Assembly: GCA_026874595.1 (NCBI GenBank) | Contig: CM049310.1 | Coordinates: 65,366,056 to 65,430,055 of the forward strand | Length of the DNA stretch: 64,000 bases | Direction of reading: 5' to 3' | Origin: Sipunculus nudus | Taxonomy: Eukaryota > Annelida > Sipuncula > Golfingiida > Sipunculidae | In this document: positions 22,502 to 34,885 of the stretch, one piece after another | Numbering within the stretch: position 1 is the first letter of the stretch | How the letters are laid out: the number at the start of each line of letters is the position of its first letter | Program-made: the position numbers and the translations under genes | Notes under the pieces: generated by a model | Databases searched by the model: none | What the model was told of the DNA's origin: nothing | The model's input: the letters and a program-made list of their open reading frames with translations, nothing else

Positions 22502-24887
22502 TTAGCTCAGCTGACTTTCAGTCATGCTGGGCTATAGCGATGGGTCTTTGTCCGTCGTCCTACCGTCTGTCCGTCCGGCCGTCCGTCCGTTACCAGGGCA
22601 CAAATCGTAACCGTTGGGGGCTAGGGCCATGAAACCTATGCAGTCTTAGAGGTTCTAAAAAGACCTCCTTGCAAACCTGAAATTAGGTCACTGCAACCTA
22701 TATTCTCGAAGTTATGGGGTGTGTTTGCACCCCCCAGAAATAATTCTTTTAGCCAGAATTTTCATCCCAAACCTTCCATCTTTCACATACAGCTCACCTA
22801 CCAACAGGTTAAGAACCATAATTATTTTGAGGTCACAAGGTCAAAGGTCAAGGTCACAGAACCAACTTCTTTGAAAAGCCTGTGGATGCATTTTAAGCCA
22901 AACCTTTCATCCCAATTCTTTGATCTTTCACATATAGTTTACTTACTAAGTGGGAGAAGAATCCTACAGATGTTGAGGTCACAAGGTCAAAGGTCAGGGT
23001 TACAGGATCCACTTCTTTGAAAAGGTTGTGGACACATTTCAAGCTAGACCTTTCATTCCAAACCTTTCAGCACTGATATCGCTTCTCTGCCAACAGGGGA
23101 AAAGACCTGTTGATTTTGAGGTCAAAGGTCAAGTTCACAGCACCCACTTCTTGCGTGGAGTCATTTTCAGGCAACATTTTCAATCTATACTTTCCATCTG
23201 TCATATATGGCTTACCTACCAATAGGGGAAGAAGCCTATTGAAGTTGAGTTCAAAAGGTCAAGGTCACAATATTGTCCTAAATGCTTGTGAACATATTTC
23301 AAGTGAAACTGTTCAACCCAAACCTTCAGTCTTTCACATATGCCACATCTATGCATCACTCAATGTGATTCAAACTTCATATTTACGGGTCTTTTTGCAT
23401 GAAGAAATAACTAATTGATTTTGAGGTCAGCTGGTCAGGAGGTTAAAGGTTGCAGGTCTAAGTTATTCACTCTTTAGTTGCCAAGTAATTACACCCGGCC
23501 AGATGTAACTGGTTAGTAGTTACCCATCATTTAGAAAGAATCCAGTTGATATGTGGGCAAAAGGCCAATGTCATAGGTCAGGTCAACTTATTTTGTAGAC
23601 CATCTCTATTTTTCTTGTATATATAAGCTTTCACTCCAGCTGGTACATCTCACCGTGTGGCTGTAATTGTGAGTGACACTGGTGACATATGACTCCCTTT
23701 TGTATCAGGCTATTAAGTGATAAGGCTGAGTGATAAGTACCTCGTTACTGCATAACAAAACACTGTTGTTGGAATACTTTAGCCAGGAATTAACACTATG
23801 AGAGTATAATATTAAGGTTTAGCTACTGATTTATAAGATGATGGGAACATTTTGCAGTTTATTTTTTTAGAATCATAGCAATAAACTTAGTTTCCTAGAT
23901 ATCTGAATATTTTTATATAAATCACCACATATAAAAGCAAGTGTTTGTTCTCATAATATGTGGATGTGTACTTGATTTAGGATGGCTTTATTTTATTACA
24001 AGACTCTTAGCCATGCTTTCTGCATTTCTTTTCTTTCAGGTTTTGCAGTTTACCAACCCTGCTGACCCCGTTGAAAAGCAGAGTGATAATAAAAAATATT
24101 GGTCCTACACTTTTACATTTGCATATCTGTTAATCTGATATGAGCGCCTGAACATGCGTTTTGAATTGTTTTGGACATTCATCTCTGTAACATCATTTGG
24201 AGAATTTGCCCCAAGTTTGGTCTCTTATTGGAGGACGTGTGATATCAAATGTCAGACTTGTCAGAAATCCATTATGTCTGCCAGTTAGCCACCTTAGAAA
24301 TCCTTTCTTCAGTGCAGTTTCAGTAATTTTCCTTCAATTTTTGGTCCGATTTAGAGAATGGTTGTTGTCTGATTTCAGACCTGTCAGAAGTCCAAAATGG
24401 CCACCAGGCAACCATCTTTAAATTCCTTTTGATCATATTATCTCAAGAACTGTTAAAGTGAAGTCAGTTGGATGTATATTAATGTAATCTTGCAAAGGAT
24501 TGGGTCAAATATTTCTTAATTAATATTATCATCATATATGAAAGTGCAGTACAGTTGGCTTGTATTGAATAAAAATTCATACAGAAGCACCTGTTTCTCA
24601 ATAATTCTTGCATGGATTTCCTTGATTTTTTGCTATATATTTTGATCTTATATTTGCCCTTTTTGGTGTTCCTTTTGAGACTGACAGGTATCAAGTACAT
24701 TTTCCTCAGACCATCAATTCACTGTGTTTTAATCAGACATAGGTGATATATATTTCTGTTGTCGTAGAAAATTTCAACAAATTGGCAAATTGGTTCTTCA
24801 AAATTTGACTGGAAGTTGTGAATCTCAGCCCATGATGTCGCAGGTCATGCTTGGCAGCTGAGCGTCATGACCCATGGGTCACTTGTT
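22502..24887 (+). mobile_element. Helentron-like element B2
   Basis: It starts TTTAGCTCAGCTGACTTTCAG, has a CCGT microsatellite (about 22552-22593), and ends CAGCTGAGCGTCATGACCC with the palindrome and CTTGTT. Unlike B1 the interior carries AGGTCA direct-repeat units (perfect DR1-type at 22838-22856) in diverged tandem form, then sequence with no clear tandem structure. The shared ends with different cores show that termini and internal arrays are exchanged between families. Confidence 0.72.
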
Positions 24888-25054
24888 TTTTTATACATTT
24901 TAAAAATTAAAAATATTTGAATATGATAAAAATCAGATCTTAGACAAATTCTCATTATGATTTTTGTAATGTTAATAATTGTCAAAAGACTTGCTATGTC
25001 AAGTGTGTAGAGTAATGTGAAAGTAGTCCAAAGTGAATATAAAAATTCTGTTTT
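24888..25054 (+). mobile_element. Fragment resembling A-element interior
   Basis: The segment GAAAGTAGTCCAAAGTGAAT at about 25019-25038 resembles 2531-2545 in A1 and 39908 in A2. Similarity is weak elsewhere. Confidence 0.4.
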
Positions 25055-25227
25055 TTAGCAAACCTGTGAGCTTATGCAATGTTGTGGCATCGTCCGTCGT
25101 ACGTCGTCTGTACGTTAACTATAGCCTTCTCAAAAATGGCAGGAGCTAGCATCACCAAATTTTTTGCAAATAATCAGTCATCCAAAAAACTATATTGGAT
25201 TTTGTATTTTTTTTCCTAACAGCATTT
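25055..25227 (+). mobile_element. Element D2, 5' fragment
   Basis: It starts TTAGCAAACCTGTGAGC and keeps the D-family order for about 170 bp, until the CAGCATTTT stretch, where D3 starts. Related copies (25390, 26790) read through the same place. Confidence 0.75.
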
Positions 25228-26619
25228 TTAGCGAACCTGTGAGCTAATGCGATGATGTGGCGTCGTCCGTCGTCTGAACGTTAACCCATACTATCTTGAA
25301 AATGGCAAGAGTTAGCATCAAGAAATTTTCTGCAAAAAATTAGTCATCTAAAAAACTCTATCGGATTTTGCTTATTTTTTGGCTAACTGCATTTTCTTAG
25401 ATTTTATAGAGAAAAAGCTAAAAAAACTTTAAAAATCTTCTTCTCCGAAACTGTTCAGCCAAATTGTCCAATATTTCACAGAAATGATCCCTGGAACAAT
25501 CTCTCTCAAGTTTGTTCGAATGGTTTAAGTTCGGTGATTTTTGGCTGAGTTACAGCTAGTTGAACTTAGTCATCTGACCAAAAAAGCGTACTAAAATTAT
25601 AATCTTAGAAACGGCTGGAGCTGTCATCACCAAATTTTATGCCAATGTTGGTCACATGAGTCATGTCTGAAATTCAGGTATTGGTGGCACCACCTGCATC
25701 GGCCTTTTTTGAATGGGGGTCATCAGTGCCCGTATCATACTGACAGCTACAAAAAACTTCTTCTCTGAAACCATTTGGCCAAATTGTTTAATATCGCACG
25801 GAAATGATCCTAGGGTAATGCTTTCTGAAGTTTGTTCAAATGGTCTCAGTTCAGTGACTTTTGGCTGAGTTATGGGAAGCTGAATTTAGTCATATGCCAT
25901 AACAGCCCATTTTAGCTCAGTGGCTACAAAGATCTTCTTCTCAAAAACCACTGGGCCGAATTCTTAAATCTCACACATTAATTATCCTCAGATGTTAATA
26001 ATTCAAGTTTCTTCAAATGGTTTTGGTTCAGTGTTTTTTGGCCGAGTTATGAGCAGCTGAACTTATCCAGTTTGCTGTATCATCCTATATGAGTTATAAA
26101 ACCTGCGAAACATTTTTCGACTGATGCCACTGAAGCCAGTTTGTTAAATATTTTACAAGAATAATTCCTACAATAACTGTTAATAATAATTGTCATTAAT
26201 GGTTCCTCATGAATGATTTTTGGCTGAATTATGGAGATTGAATTGAGTCTTTTTACCATATATGTTAGCCGTGTGATGCTGTTACATCTAGCCTGGCACC
26301 AGTTTTTCAGCATCTATTACATCATGCCACTAGACATTTATATTTCAGGTTATATTTGGTTAATATTGACGAGAAAGTTTTTTTAAAAGCTTTTTAAAAA
26401 TTTAGATTTATGATTTAAGTTATTCATCATACCAGGCAATGTTACAATCATGGATATGCAGCTCTCTGTGGCTATATAAAAACAACTATGTGGATTATAA
26501 ATTATTGGTATCCCTACTCAACTTAATTCCAGAATTTGCCATCAATGATATATATCTGTATTTTAATTTTGCAATTAGTATGCATCCGTAATAATTTTAT
26601 ATATATTCCTGATTTCTTT
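25228..26619 (+). mobile_element. Element D3, nested in D2 and lacking its 3' end
   Basis: It begins TTAGCGAACCTGTGAGC and proceeds through the D-family blocks (ATCCCTGGAACAATC, GGTGGCACCACC at about 25684, CAGTGCCCGTATCATACTG). Near 26165-26240 it reads through the site where C1 sits in D4, which makes it the empty-site reference. Its tail stops where D4 begins. Confidence 0.75.
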
Positions 26620-29600
26620 TTAGCGAACCCGTGAGCTTATGAGATGGTGTGGCGTCGTCCGGCGTCCGGCATCTGTACATTAACCCATACATCTTGAAAA
26701 CGGCAAGAGGTAGTATCACAAAATTTTGTGCAAAAAATTAGTCATCTAAAAAACTATATCGTATTTTGCTTATTTTTTGGCTAACTGCATTTTCTTAGAT
26801 TTTATAGGGAAAAAGCTAAAAAAGCTTCAAAAATCTTCTTCTCCGAAACTGTTCAGCCAAATTGTCCAATATTTCACAGAAATGATTCCTGGAATAATCT
26901 TTCTCAAGTTTGTTCGAATGGTTTAAGTTCGGTGATTTTTGGCGAGTTACAGGAAGTTGAACTTAGTCATCTGTCCATAAAAGCATACTAAAATTACAAT
27001 CTCAGAACTGGCTGGAGCTATCATCACCAAATTTTATGCCAATGTTGTTCACATGAGACATATCTGAAATTGAGATATTGGTGGCGCCACCTGCATCGAG
27101 CTTTTTTGTACAGGGGTCATCAGTGCCCCTATCATACTGACGGCTACAAAAACTTCTTCTCTGAAACCATATGGCCAAATAGTTTAATATCAGACAGAAA
27201 TGATCCTAGGGTAGTGCTTTCTGAAATTTGTTCAAATGGTCTAAGTTCATTGACTTTTGGCAGAGTTATGGGAAGCTGAATTTAGTCATATGCTGTAACA
27301 GCCCATTTTAGCTCAGTGGCTACAAAGATCTTCTCCTCAAAAACCACTGGGCCAAATTCTTAAATCTCACACATTAATTATCCTTTGATGTTGATAATTC
27401 AAGTTTGTTCAAATGGTTTTGGTTCAGTGATTTTTGGCTGAGTTATGGGAAGCTTAACTTAGCCATTTTGCTTTATTTTCCCATATGAGTTATAAACCTG
27501 TAAAATTTTTTTTGACTGACCCTACTGAGGCCAATTTGTTTAATATTTTACAAGAATAATCCCCTGAATAATTCTTATAATAATTGTATCCCCAGACAAA
27601 GTCGGGGGATACTATGTTTTTATACCGGTCCCCCCCGCCGCCGCCACCGCCGCCCCCGCATATAAATCTTGTTTGCGCGATAACCCAAAAAATATTTCAC
27701 GGAACTTTACCAAACTTGGTATATGTATCGATATGGGTGAGAGGACGACGCCTATTTAAAATGAGGTCATGACCTGTACTAGGAGAGTGTCCTTGACCTT
27801 GAATAGGTCCAATTTGGGGAAAATCACACAAATTCTTTAATATCTCAAGAAATCTTGCATGGATTTATCCCAAAATCAAGTTGATGGAAGATCATGGATA
27901 GGGTTGTCATGTTCCAGAAACTGGTGGCGCCACCTATTATTCTTTACTTGTTGTCGTGCCGTTTTATACCCCCAAAATTGCCACCTTACAGTACTGTGAG
28001 CATTATAAGTAAAAAACTAATGGACAGATTTCTTTTATCTTATGCATATAAATAGGTATGGGTTATGGGATGATGTTTATTTAAATTGGGGTCATGACCT
28101 TTCCTATGATAGTGGCCTTGACCTTGAATATTGCCATATATGGTGAAAATCACACACCTCTTATGATATCTCCAGTGTTGATAGCCAAATGGATTTTAAA
28201 CATGACTTATGTATGGCCCAGCACTAAAGTAAGAACCCTATAGGTTCTAGGGTCATGAGTTCAAAGGTCAAGGTCACTGGACTGGCATTTTAAAAGATAC
28301 TGTGGATGCATTTTAAGCCAAACTTTCATCCTAGGTCTTCCATCTTGAATATATAGCTCACTTGCATATAGTGGATGATCCATATAAATTTTGGGGTTAC
28401 AAGGGCAAAGGTCAAGGCCACAGGAACTATCTGTCCAAAATTTAGTTTCTGGATGTAATTCCTGCTTTTATTAATGTATTGATTTCAAACTTGACTTATA
28501 TATGTCCCATTGAAAAAGCAAGACTCCAATTTATTTTAGGGGTCATGAGGTCAAAGGTCAAGGTCACAGGACATCTTTAAAAAGATTGTGGATGCATTTT
28601 CAGCCAAACATTTCATCTCAGACCTTTCATCTTGCACATGTAAGTCATCTGCCAATAGAGGAAGACCCCTATCAGTTTTGAGGTCACAAGGTCAAAGGTG
28701 AAGGTCACAGGAGCCATCTGTCCAAATATTTGTTTCTGGATGATAAATCCTGCTTTTATTGATGTATGGATTTCAAACTTGACTTGTATATGTTCCATTG
28801 GAAAAGCAAGACCCAAATTGATTTTGGGGTCATGAGGTCAAAGGTCAAGGTCACAGGACATCTTTAAAAATTGTGGATGCATTTTCAGCCAAACATTTCA
28901 TCTCAGATCTTTCATCTTGCATATATAGTTCTCCTGCCAAGAGAGGAAGAACACTATCAATTTTGAGGTCACAAGGTCAAAGGTGAGGGTCACAGGAGCC
29001 ATCTGTCCAAAAATTAGTTTCTGGGTGATAATTCCTGCTTTATTGATGTATAGATTTCAAACTTAACTTGCATATGTTCCATTGGAAAAGCAAGACCAGA
29101 ATTGATTTTTGGGTCATGAGGTCAAAGGTCAAGGTCACAGGACACATCTTTAAAAAGATCAGGGTCACAGGACCAACATCTTCAACAAGATTGTGGATGG
29201 TTAGATGGAAGAAACAATAAATATTCCAAGTGTCAGTATATGCTGCTAAAAATGGGGGTCTATTTATAAAGGGGGAGGGGGGGCTACTATGTCTTGGGAT
29301 ACTCTGGCACCTGCGGTGCCAAGAAATGTCTAGTTGTCTTTTATGGTTCCAAAGAAGGGAATTTTGGCTGAATTATAAAGGTTCAATTGAGTCATTTTAC
29401 CATATATGTTAGCTGTGTGAAGCAGATACACAGATACATCTAGATACATCTAGACTGGCACCAGTTTATCAGCATTTATTACATCATGCCTCTAGACATT
29501 TAGATTTCAGGTTATCTATGGTTAATATTGACAAGTATGTTTTTAAAAGCTTTTAAAAAATGTAGATTTATGATTTTTAGATATTCCTCATGCCAGGCAA

Positions 29601-29761
29601 TGTTTACAACCACAGCTATACAGCTCTCTGTGGGTATATAAAGACGGCTGTACATGGATTATAAATAATTGGTATCCATAGTCAAATTAATTCAAGATTT
29701 TGCCATCAGTGAGATGTATCTGTATTACAATTTTGCATTCAATATGCATCTGTGTTAATTT
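26620..29761 (+). mobile_element. Element D4 (contains nested C1), lacking its 3' end
   Basis: It starts TTAGCGAACCCGTGAGC and has GGTGGCGCCACC at about 27080. It is collinear with D3 up to 27584 and again from 29336 to 29761, with C1 inserted between. It ends at almost the same internal position as D3, where D5 begins, so D3, D4 and D5 lie head-to-tail. Confidence 0.75.
27585..29335 (+). mobile_element. Helentron-like element C1, nested in D4
   Basis: It starts TGTATCCCCAGACAAAGTC with a GTATCCCC...GGGGATAC hairpin and a GC-rich CCGCCGCC tract. It ends GGGATACTCTGGCACC, then the palindrome GGCACC-GGTGCC and ATGTCTAGTT. GTATCCC and GGGATAC are the subterminal inverted repeats. The interior has GGTGGCGCCACC (about 27923) followed by roughly 285-bp units with AGGTCAAAGGTCAAGGTCA at 28548, 28835 and 29119. 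Confidence 0.8.
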
Positions 29762-32107
29762 TTAGTGAACCTGTGAACTAATGCAATGGTGTGGCAGCGT
29801 TTGTCTTCTGTACATTTACCCATATTTTTTTTAAAATGATTGGAGCTAGCATCATGAAATTTAATGCAAAAAATTAGCCATCTGAAAATTTTCTTAAATT
29901 TTATAGAGAAAAAGCTAAAAAACCTTTAAAAATCTTCTCCTCCGAAACACTCAAGCCAAATTGTTCAATATTTCACAGAAATAATCTTTGATACCATCTC
30001 CCTCAATTTTGTTCAGGAAGTTGATCTTAGTCATCTGTCCAAAAAAGCATACTAAAATGACAGTCTCAGAAACAGCCAGAGCTATCATCACCAAATTTTT
30101 TGCCAGTGTTGGTCACATGAGTCATATATGATATTCAGGTATTGGTGGCGCCACCTGAATTGACCTGTTTTTGTACGGGGGTCATTGGTCATCTGTACAT
30201 TAATCCATAATTTCTCAGGAATAGCAGGAGCTACCATTCCCAGATTTTATGCAATAATCTGTCACATATCAAATTTTATGGGATTCAGCTTATTTTTTTG
30301 CTATCTGCATTTACTTAGATTATATAAGGAAAAAGCTGACAATATTTTAAAAGTTGTCTTCTTGTAGAAGGTCCAGCCAAATTGTTAAATATTTTACATA
30401 AATGATCCCAGAGGCAAGCCCTCTCAAGTTTGTTCAAATGGTTTGTATTTGATGAATTTTAGTGGAGTTACACAAATTTGAACAGTCATTCGGCCAAGTA
30501 AGCATACTGACATAGTACTCTCAGAAATGACAGAAGCTAGCATTACCAGGTATTGTGCACAAATATGAGTCATGTTGGTCACATGACTCATATTTGAAGT
30601 TGTAGATTTAGTGGTGCCACCTACATTGACCTGTTTTTTATGGGCTAAAAACCTCATAATTTAAGCCTCTTTCAGCTTAATGATGAAACTGTCAAGTTGA
30701 ATTGTTCAATTTTTCAAAAGAATTATCCTAGGACATGGTTCTTTCAATCATATCAGAATATACTGAGTTTGTTGATTTTTGGTTGAGTTGTGAAAAGCTT
30801 AAGTTGGTCTTATGGCCATTATTATGTCTTTTTCAAACTGAAGATTGCAATAGTGTTCTTCTACAGAATTATTATTTCAATTATATCTTCTGTAACATTG
30901 CACAAAAATTATTCATAGGTGGCCTTTGTACAAGTTTACTAGAATGATTTTTGGCAGAACTATTGGACCTTAAACAATGAAAGTACTGCATCTTTTATTA
31001 TTCTAGATATTTTGATAAAAAGTTTATGAATATGTCGGCTTGAAAAAAGAAATTTTAACCAAAGTCTTTCAGTGTGTGTAAACAGATATACCATCAGGAC
31101 AAGATTGAATCTGTATCTTTAAATAGGTTGAGAAACTGCCAACTGTTTCAGATTTGGGAACAGATCAAGAGTTCATTCAGTGCAGCCAGATATAGGTCAA
31201 GAGATCAATCAGTGCAGCCAAGCACATGGCATGTGATCACCTAATGGGTGACATGTGAACACCTCATGGGCACGATGTGATCACTTCATGGGTGTCAATC
31301 CCCTCAGGGCAGGGTCCCTGCATGAGCTTATGCAATGGTGTGGCCACTATTTCAGATTTGGCAACAGGCTAGAGGTCAGTCTGGATCTATTTATAGCTTT
31401 GGCAGACTGCCAACTGTATCAGATTAGGCAACAGGTCAAGAGTTCACTCAGTGCAGCCAGGTATGGGTCAGGAGTTTACTCAGTGCAGTAGCTGCATTCT
31501 ATTTATAGCTTTGGCAGACTGCCAACTGTGTCAGATTATGCAACAGGTCAAGAGTTCACTCAGTGCAGCCAGGTACAGGTCAAAAGTTCACTCAGTCTGG
31601 CCAGGTGCAGGTCATGAGTTCACTCAGTGCAGTAGTCTGAGCAAGCAATTTGTCACAGTTCACTCGGGGCAACAGCCTTTCTCACCTAAGCCTGGTCAGC
31701 CCCATCCATCAAACTCAAGGTAAGTGTGATGTATTGGCCTAATATTTTGACCTGTCTATGTGTCTTTGAATATCTTTCTCGCTCACAAGACAGGTGTCGC
31801 CACCTACCATGACTTTTGCACACGTTTTTCTCAGGAGGGGTTTGATATATCAGCCTGAAATTGGGCGTATGTATATATCTCTGATAGCTTCGTTGTATAC
31901 AAGACTGGTGGTGCCAGCTACAATCTTTTTAGTGTTGTGTGCACCTATGCCAGATTTTCAGCAGTGATGTTTGTGTAATTGTTTCTTATTCAAAATGTTT
32001 AGTACTTGCATAGTTCATATACATGAAAAGTAATGGTCCAGCCTTGAAGCATTATACCTGGTGTATTTCCCAATGCACAGGTCTGCATTAGGCCTGTAGG
32101 CCTTGTT
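29762..32107 (+). mobile_element. Helentron-like element D5
   Basis: It starts TTAGTGAACCTGTGAAC and has GGTGGCGCCACC at about 30146. A tandem region (about 31140-31700) contains CAACAGGTCAAGAGTTCACTCAGTGCAG units. The 3' end is GCACAGGTCTGCATTAGG followed by the palindrome AGGCCTGTAGGCCT and TTGTT, with GCGAACCTGTG / CACAGGTTCGC as the family's inverted repeat. Confidence 0.72.
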
Positions 32108-34885
32108 TATAAAAAGTCAGCTGAAAAGCATTTTGTATTGGGAAAATAAATTTCAAAGTTATTTCAAGTAGGGACTAATTTTGTGTACAGATGGCAGCAC
32201 TTGGTTTACCATTGGCAGATTGCCAGTGCCTTGATGTTGGCCAGTAGCCAAGATGATGTCAGCTCTATAAATAGTTTTGGCACAGTGCCGGGATTGGAAG
32301 AAGTGCAGCCAGGTATATATCAAGATTTCACACTGTGCAGTAGCTGCATTCTATTTATAGCTTTGGCAGACTGCTCACTGCATCATATTTGGCACCATAG
32401 TTCAGCCTGAATCTATTTATAGCTTTGGCAGACTGCCAACTGTGTCTGATTATGCAACAGGTCAAGAGTTCACTCAGTGCAGCCAAGTACAGGTCAAAAG
32501 TTCACTCAGTCTAGCCAGGTGCAGGTCAAGAGTTCACTCAGTGCAGTAGCTTGAGGCAGCAATTTGTCACAGGTCACTTGGGGGCAACTGCCTTACTCAC
32601 CAAAGCCTTGTCAGCCCAGTGCATCAAACTCTGGGGAAGTTTGATGTATTGGACTGATACCTGTCTAGGCGTCTTTGATGGTATTCTCATTTACAAGACA
32701 GGTGGTGCCACCGACATTGACTTTTCCAGTGTATGCGCCTGCTAATTTCTACAAAGGAATTTGATACATCAGCCTAAAATTTGGTATGTATATACATATC
32801 GGGTAGCTTTATAGTGTACAAGACTGGTGGCGCCACCTACAATAATTTTTGCACAGTGTATGTCCCAGCTTATTTCACAGGAGGGGTTTGACATATCAGT
32901 CTGACATTGGGCATATGTATATATCTCTTCGTTGTATATAAGACTGGTGGTGCCAGCTACAATCATTGTATCTGCCATAACAGAGTTTTGCGGATACTAT
33001 GTTTCCAGTCAGACGCTGACGCTGCCGCCATCGCCGCATAGGTTTCTGGTTTCTACATAACCACTGGGCAGAATTTTTTAAAATTTGGAATTATGATCGG
33101 TCAAATGTAAACTGCTGCGCCTTCATTTTTGGTTGACCTCTGACCTTTCCTCTCTGCCCAGCGTCCATTTGTGCGTCTGTTTCCACACATTAACCCACAT
33201 ATCTCGGGAACTGTTTAACCGATAAGGCTGAAGATTTTGCACAAATGTAGCCCTTGGAAAGCTTTATAACATACACTAAAAATGGTGGTGCCACCTGCAA
33301 CCATTTTTGCACAGCGTCCATCTGTTGATCTGCCTTGGGATAAAAACACTCATATCTCTGCATTGGTTAGACTTATCCACCTGAAATTTTGCATGTGTAT
33401 ACATCCTGGACAGCTTTCTTGATTTTATGACAGGCGGCGCCAACTACATTCATGTTTAAGCTGCAGACATCCAAGCTCATATCTCGGGAACCGTTTAACC
33501 AGTTGGGCCAAAATTTTGCATGTGTATACATCTCCCATAGCTCTTTATCATACGCGAAACTGGTGGTGCCACCTCCAACCATTCTTGCACAGCTTCCATC
33601 TGCCTTGGGATAAAATCACTTGTATGTCGGCAGTGGTTTGACTTATCCACCTGATATTTTGCAGGTTTTAGACATCCTTGACAGCTTTCTTGTTTTATGA
33701 CAGGTGGCGCCCTCTACATTCAAATTTACGCCTGAGACATCCAAGCTCATATCTCAGGAACCGTTTGACTGATTTGGCAAAAATTTTGCATGTTTATAGA
33801 TCTCGCATAGCTCTTTATCATACGCAAAACTGGTGGTGCCACCTGCCACCATTTTTGCACAGCTTCCGTCTGTTTGTTTGCCTTAGCATAAAATCACTCA
33901 TATCTCGGCAGTGGTTTGACATATCTGCCTAAAATTTTGCAGGTTAATACATCTTGGATAGCTTTCTGGATTTTGTTGCAGGTGGCGCCACCTACATTTA
34001 TGTATACCCTGCAGACATTCAGGCTTATATCTCAGGACTGGTTTGACATACCCCCCTTGAATTTTGCATGTGTATAGATCTCACATAGCCCTTAATCATA
34101 CAAAATTGGTGGCGCCACCTGCCACCATTTTTGCACAGTGTCCATCTGTTTGTTTGCCGTGGCATAAAATCACTCATATCTCGGCAGTGGTTTGACATAT
34201 CTGCCTAAAATTTTGCAGGTTTATACATCTTGGATAGCTTTCTGGATTTTGTGGCAGGTGGGCCACCTACATTTACGTATACGCTGCAGACATTCAGGCT
34301 TATATTTCAGGACTGGGTTTACATATCCCCCTGAAATTTTGCATGTGTATAGATCTCACATAGCCCTTAATCGATTATACACAAAATTGGTGGCGCCACC
34401 TGCCATCATTTTTGCACAACGTCCGTTTGTTTTTCTGCTGTGGGCTAAAATCACTCAAATCTCAGTTTTGCTCTGCCTAAAATTTTGCATGTTTATACAT
34501 CTTGGAAAGCTTTCTGGATTTTGTGGTAGGTGGCGCAACCTACATACACATTTCATCTGCAGACATCCAGGCTATTATGCAACACACCTCACTCTATTTC
34601 CCCTTGCCACTCAATCCATGCCTCACTTCACCTTTCCTTCTCTGATTTTGGCAAATACACGTAGTCGCTTGTTGACTACCCATATACTAGTTTTTGTGTT
34701 GTGTGCACCCATACCAGAACTGTAGCAGTGATGTTTGTTTAATTGTTTCTTGTTCTAAGTGTTTAGTACTTGCATTGTTCATATACATGTTACACATGTT
34801 CTTGAAAAGTAATGGTCCAGCATTGAAGCATTATACCTGGTGTAATCTCATTGCACAGGTTCGCATTAGGCCTGTAGGCCTTGTT
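32108..34885 (+). mobile_element. Second D-type 3' portion (D5b) carrying nested E2
   Basis: A second copy of the D tandem region (32180-32620) and of the D tail, ending GCACAGGTTCGCATTAGG, AGGCCTGTAGGCCT and TTGTT at 34885. No separate 5' terminus is visible. It is either a 5'-truncated D copy or an internal duplication within D5. E2 is inserted at 32967. Confidence 0.65.
32967..34692 (+). mobile_element. Helentron-like element E2, nested in D5b
   Basis: It begins TGTATCTGCC with the hairpin closing in GCGGATAC, and ends GCAAATACACGTAGTCGCTTG...TATACTAGTT. About five units of roughly 280 bp with GGTGGCGCCACC or near variants (33981, 34113, 34391 and others). The flank GTGCCAGCTACAATCATT / TTTGTGTTGTGTGCACC matches the uninterrupted sequence at about 31912-31945, a direct empty-site comparison. 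Confidence 0.8.

Noticed and set aside
29281-29335. Rho-independent terminator-like palindrome
   Set aside because: It is the conserved 3' palindrome of the C elements (also at 52057), not a bacterial terminator.
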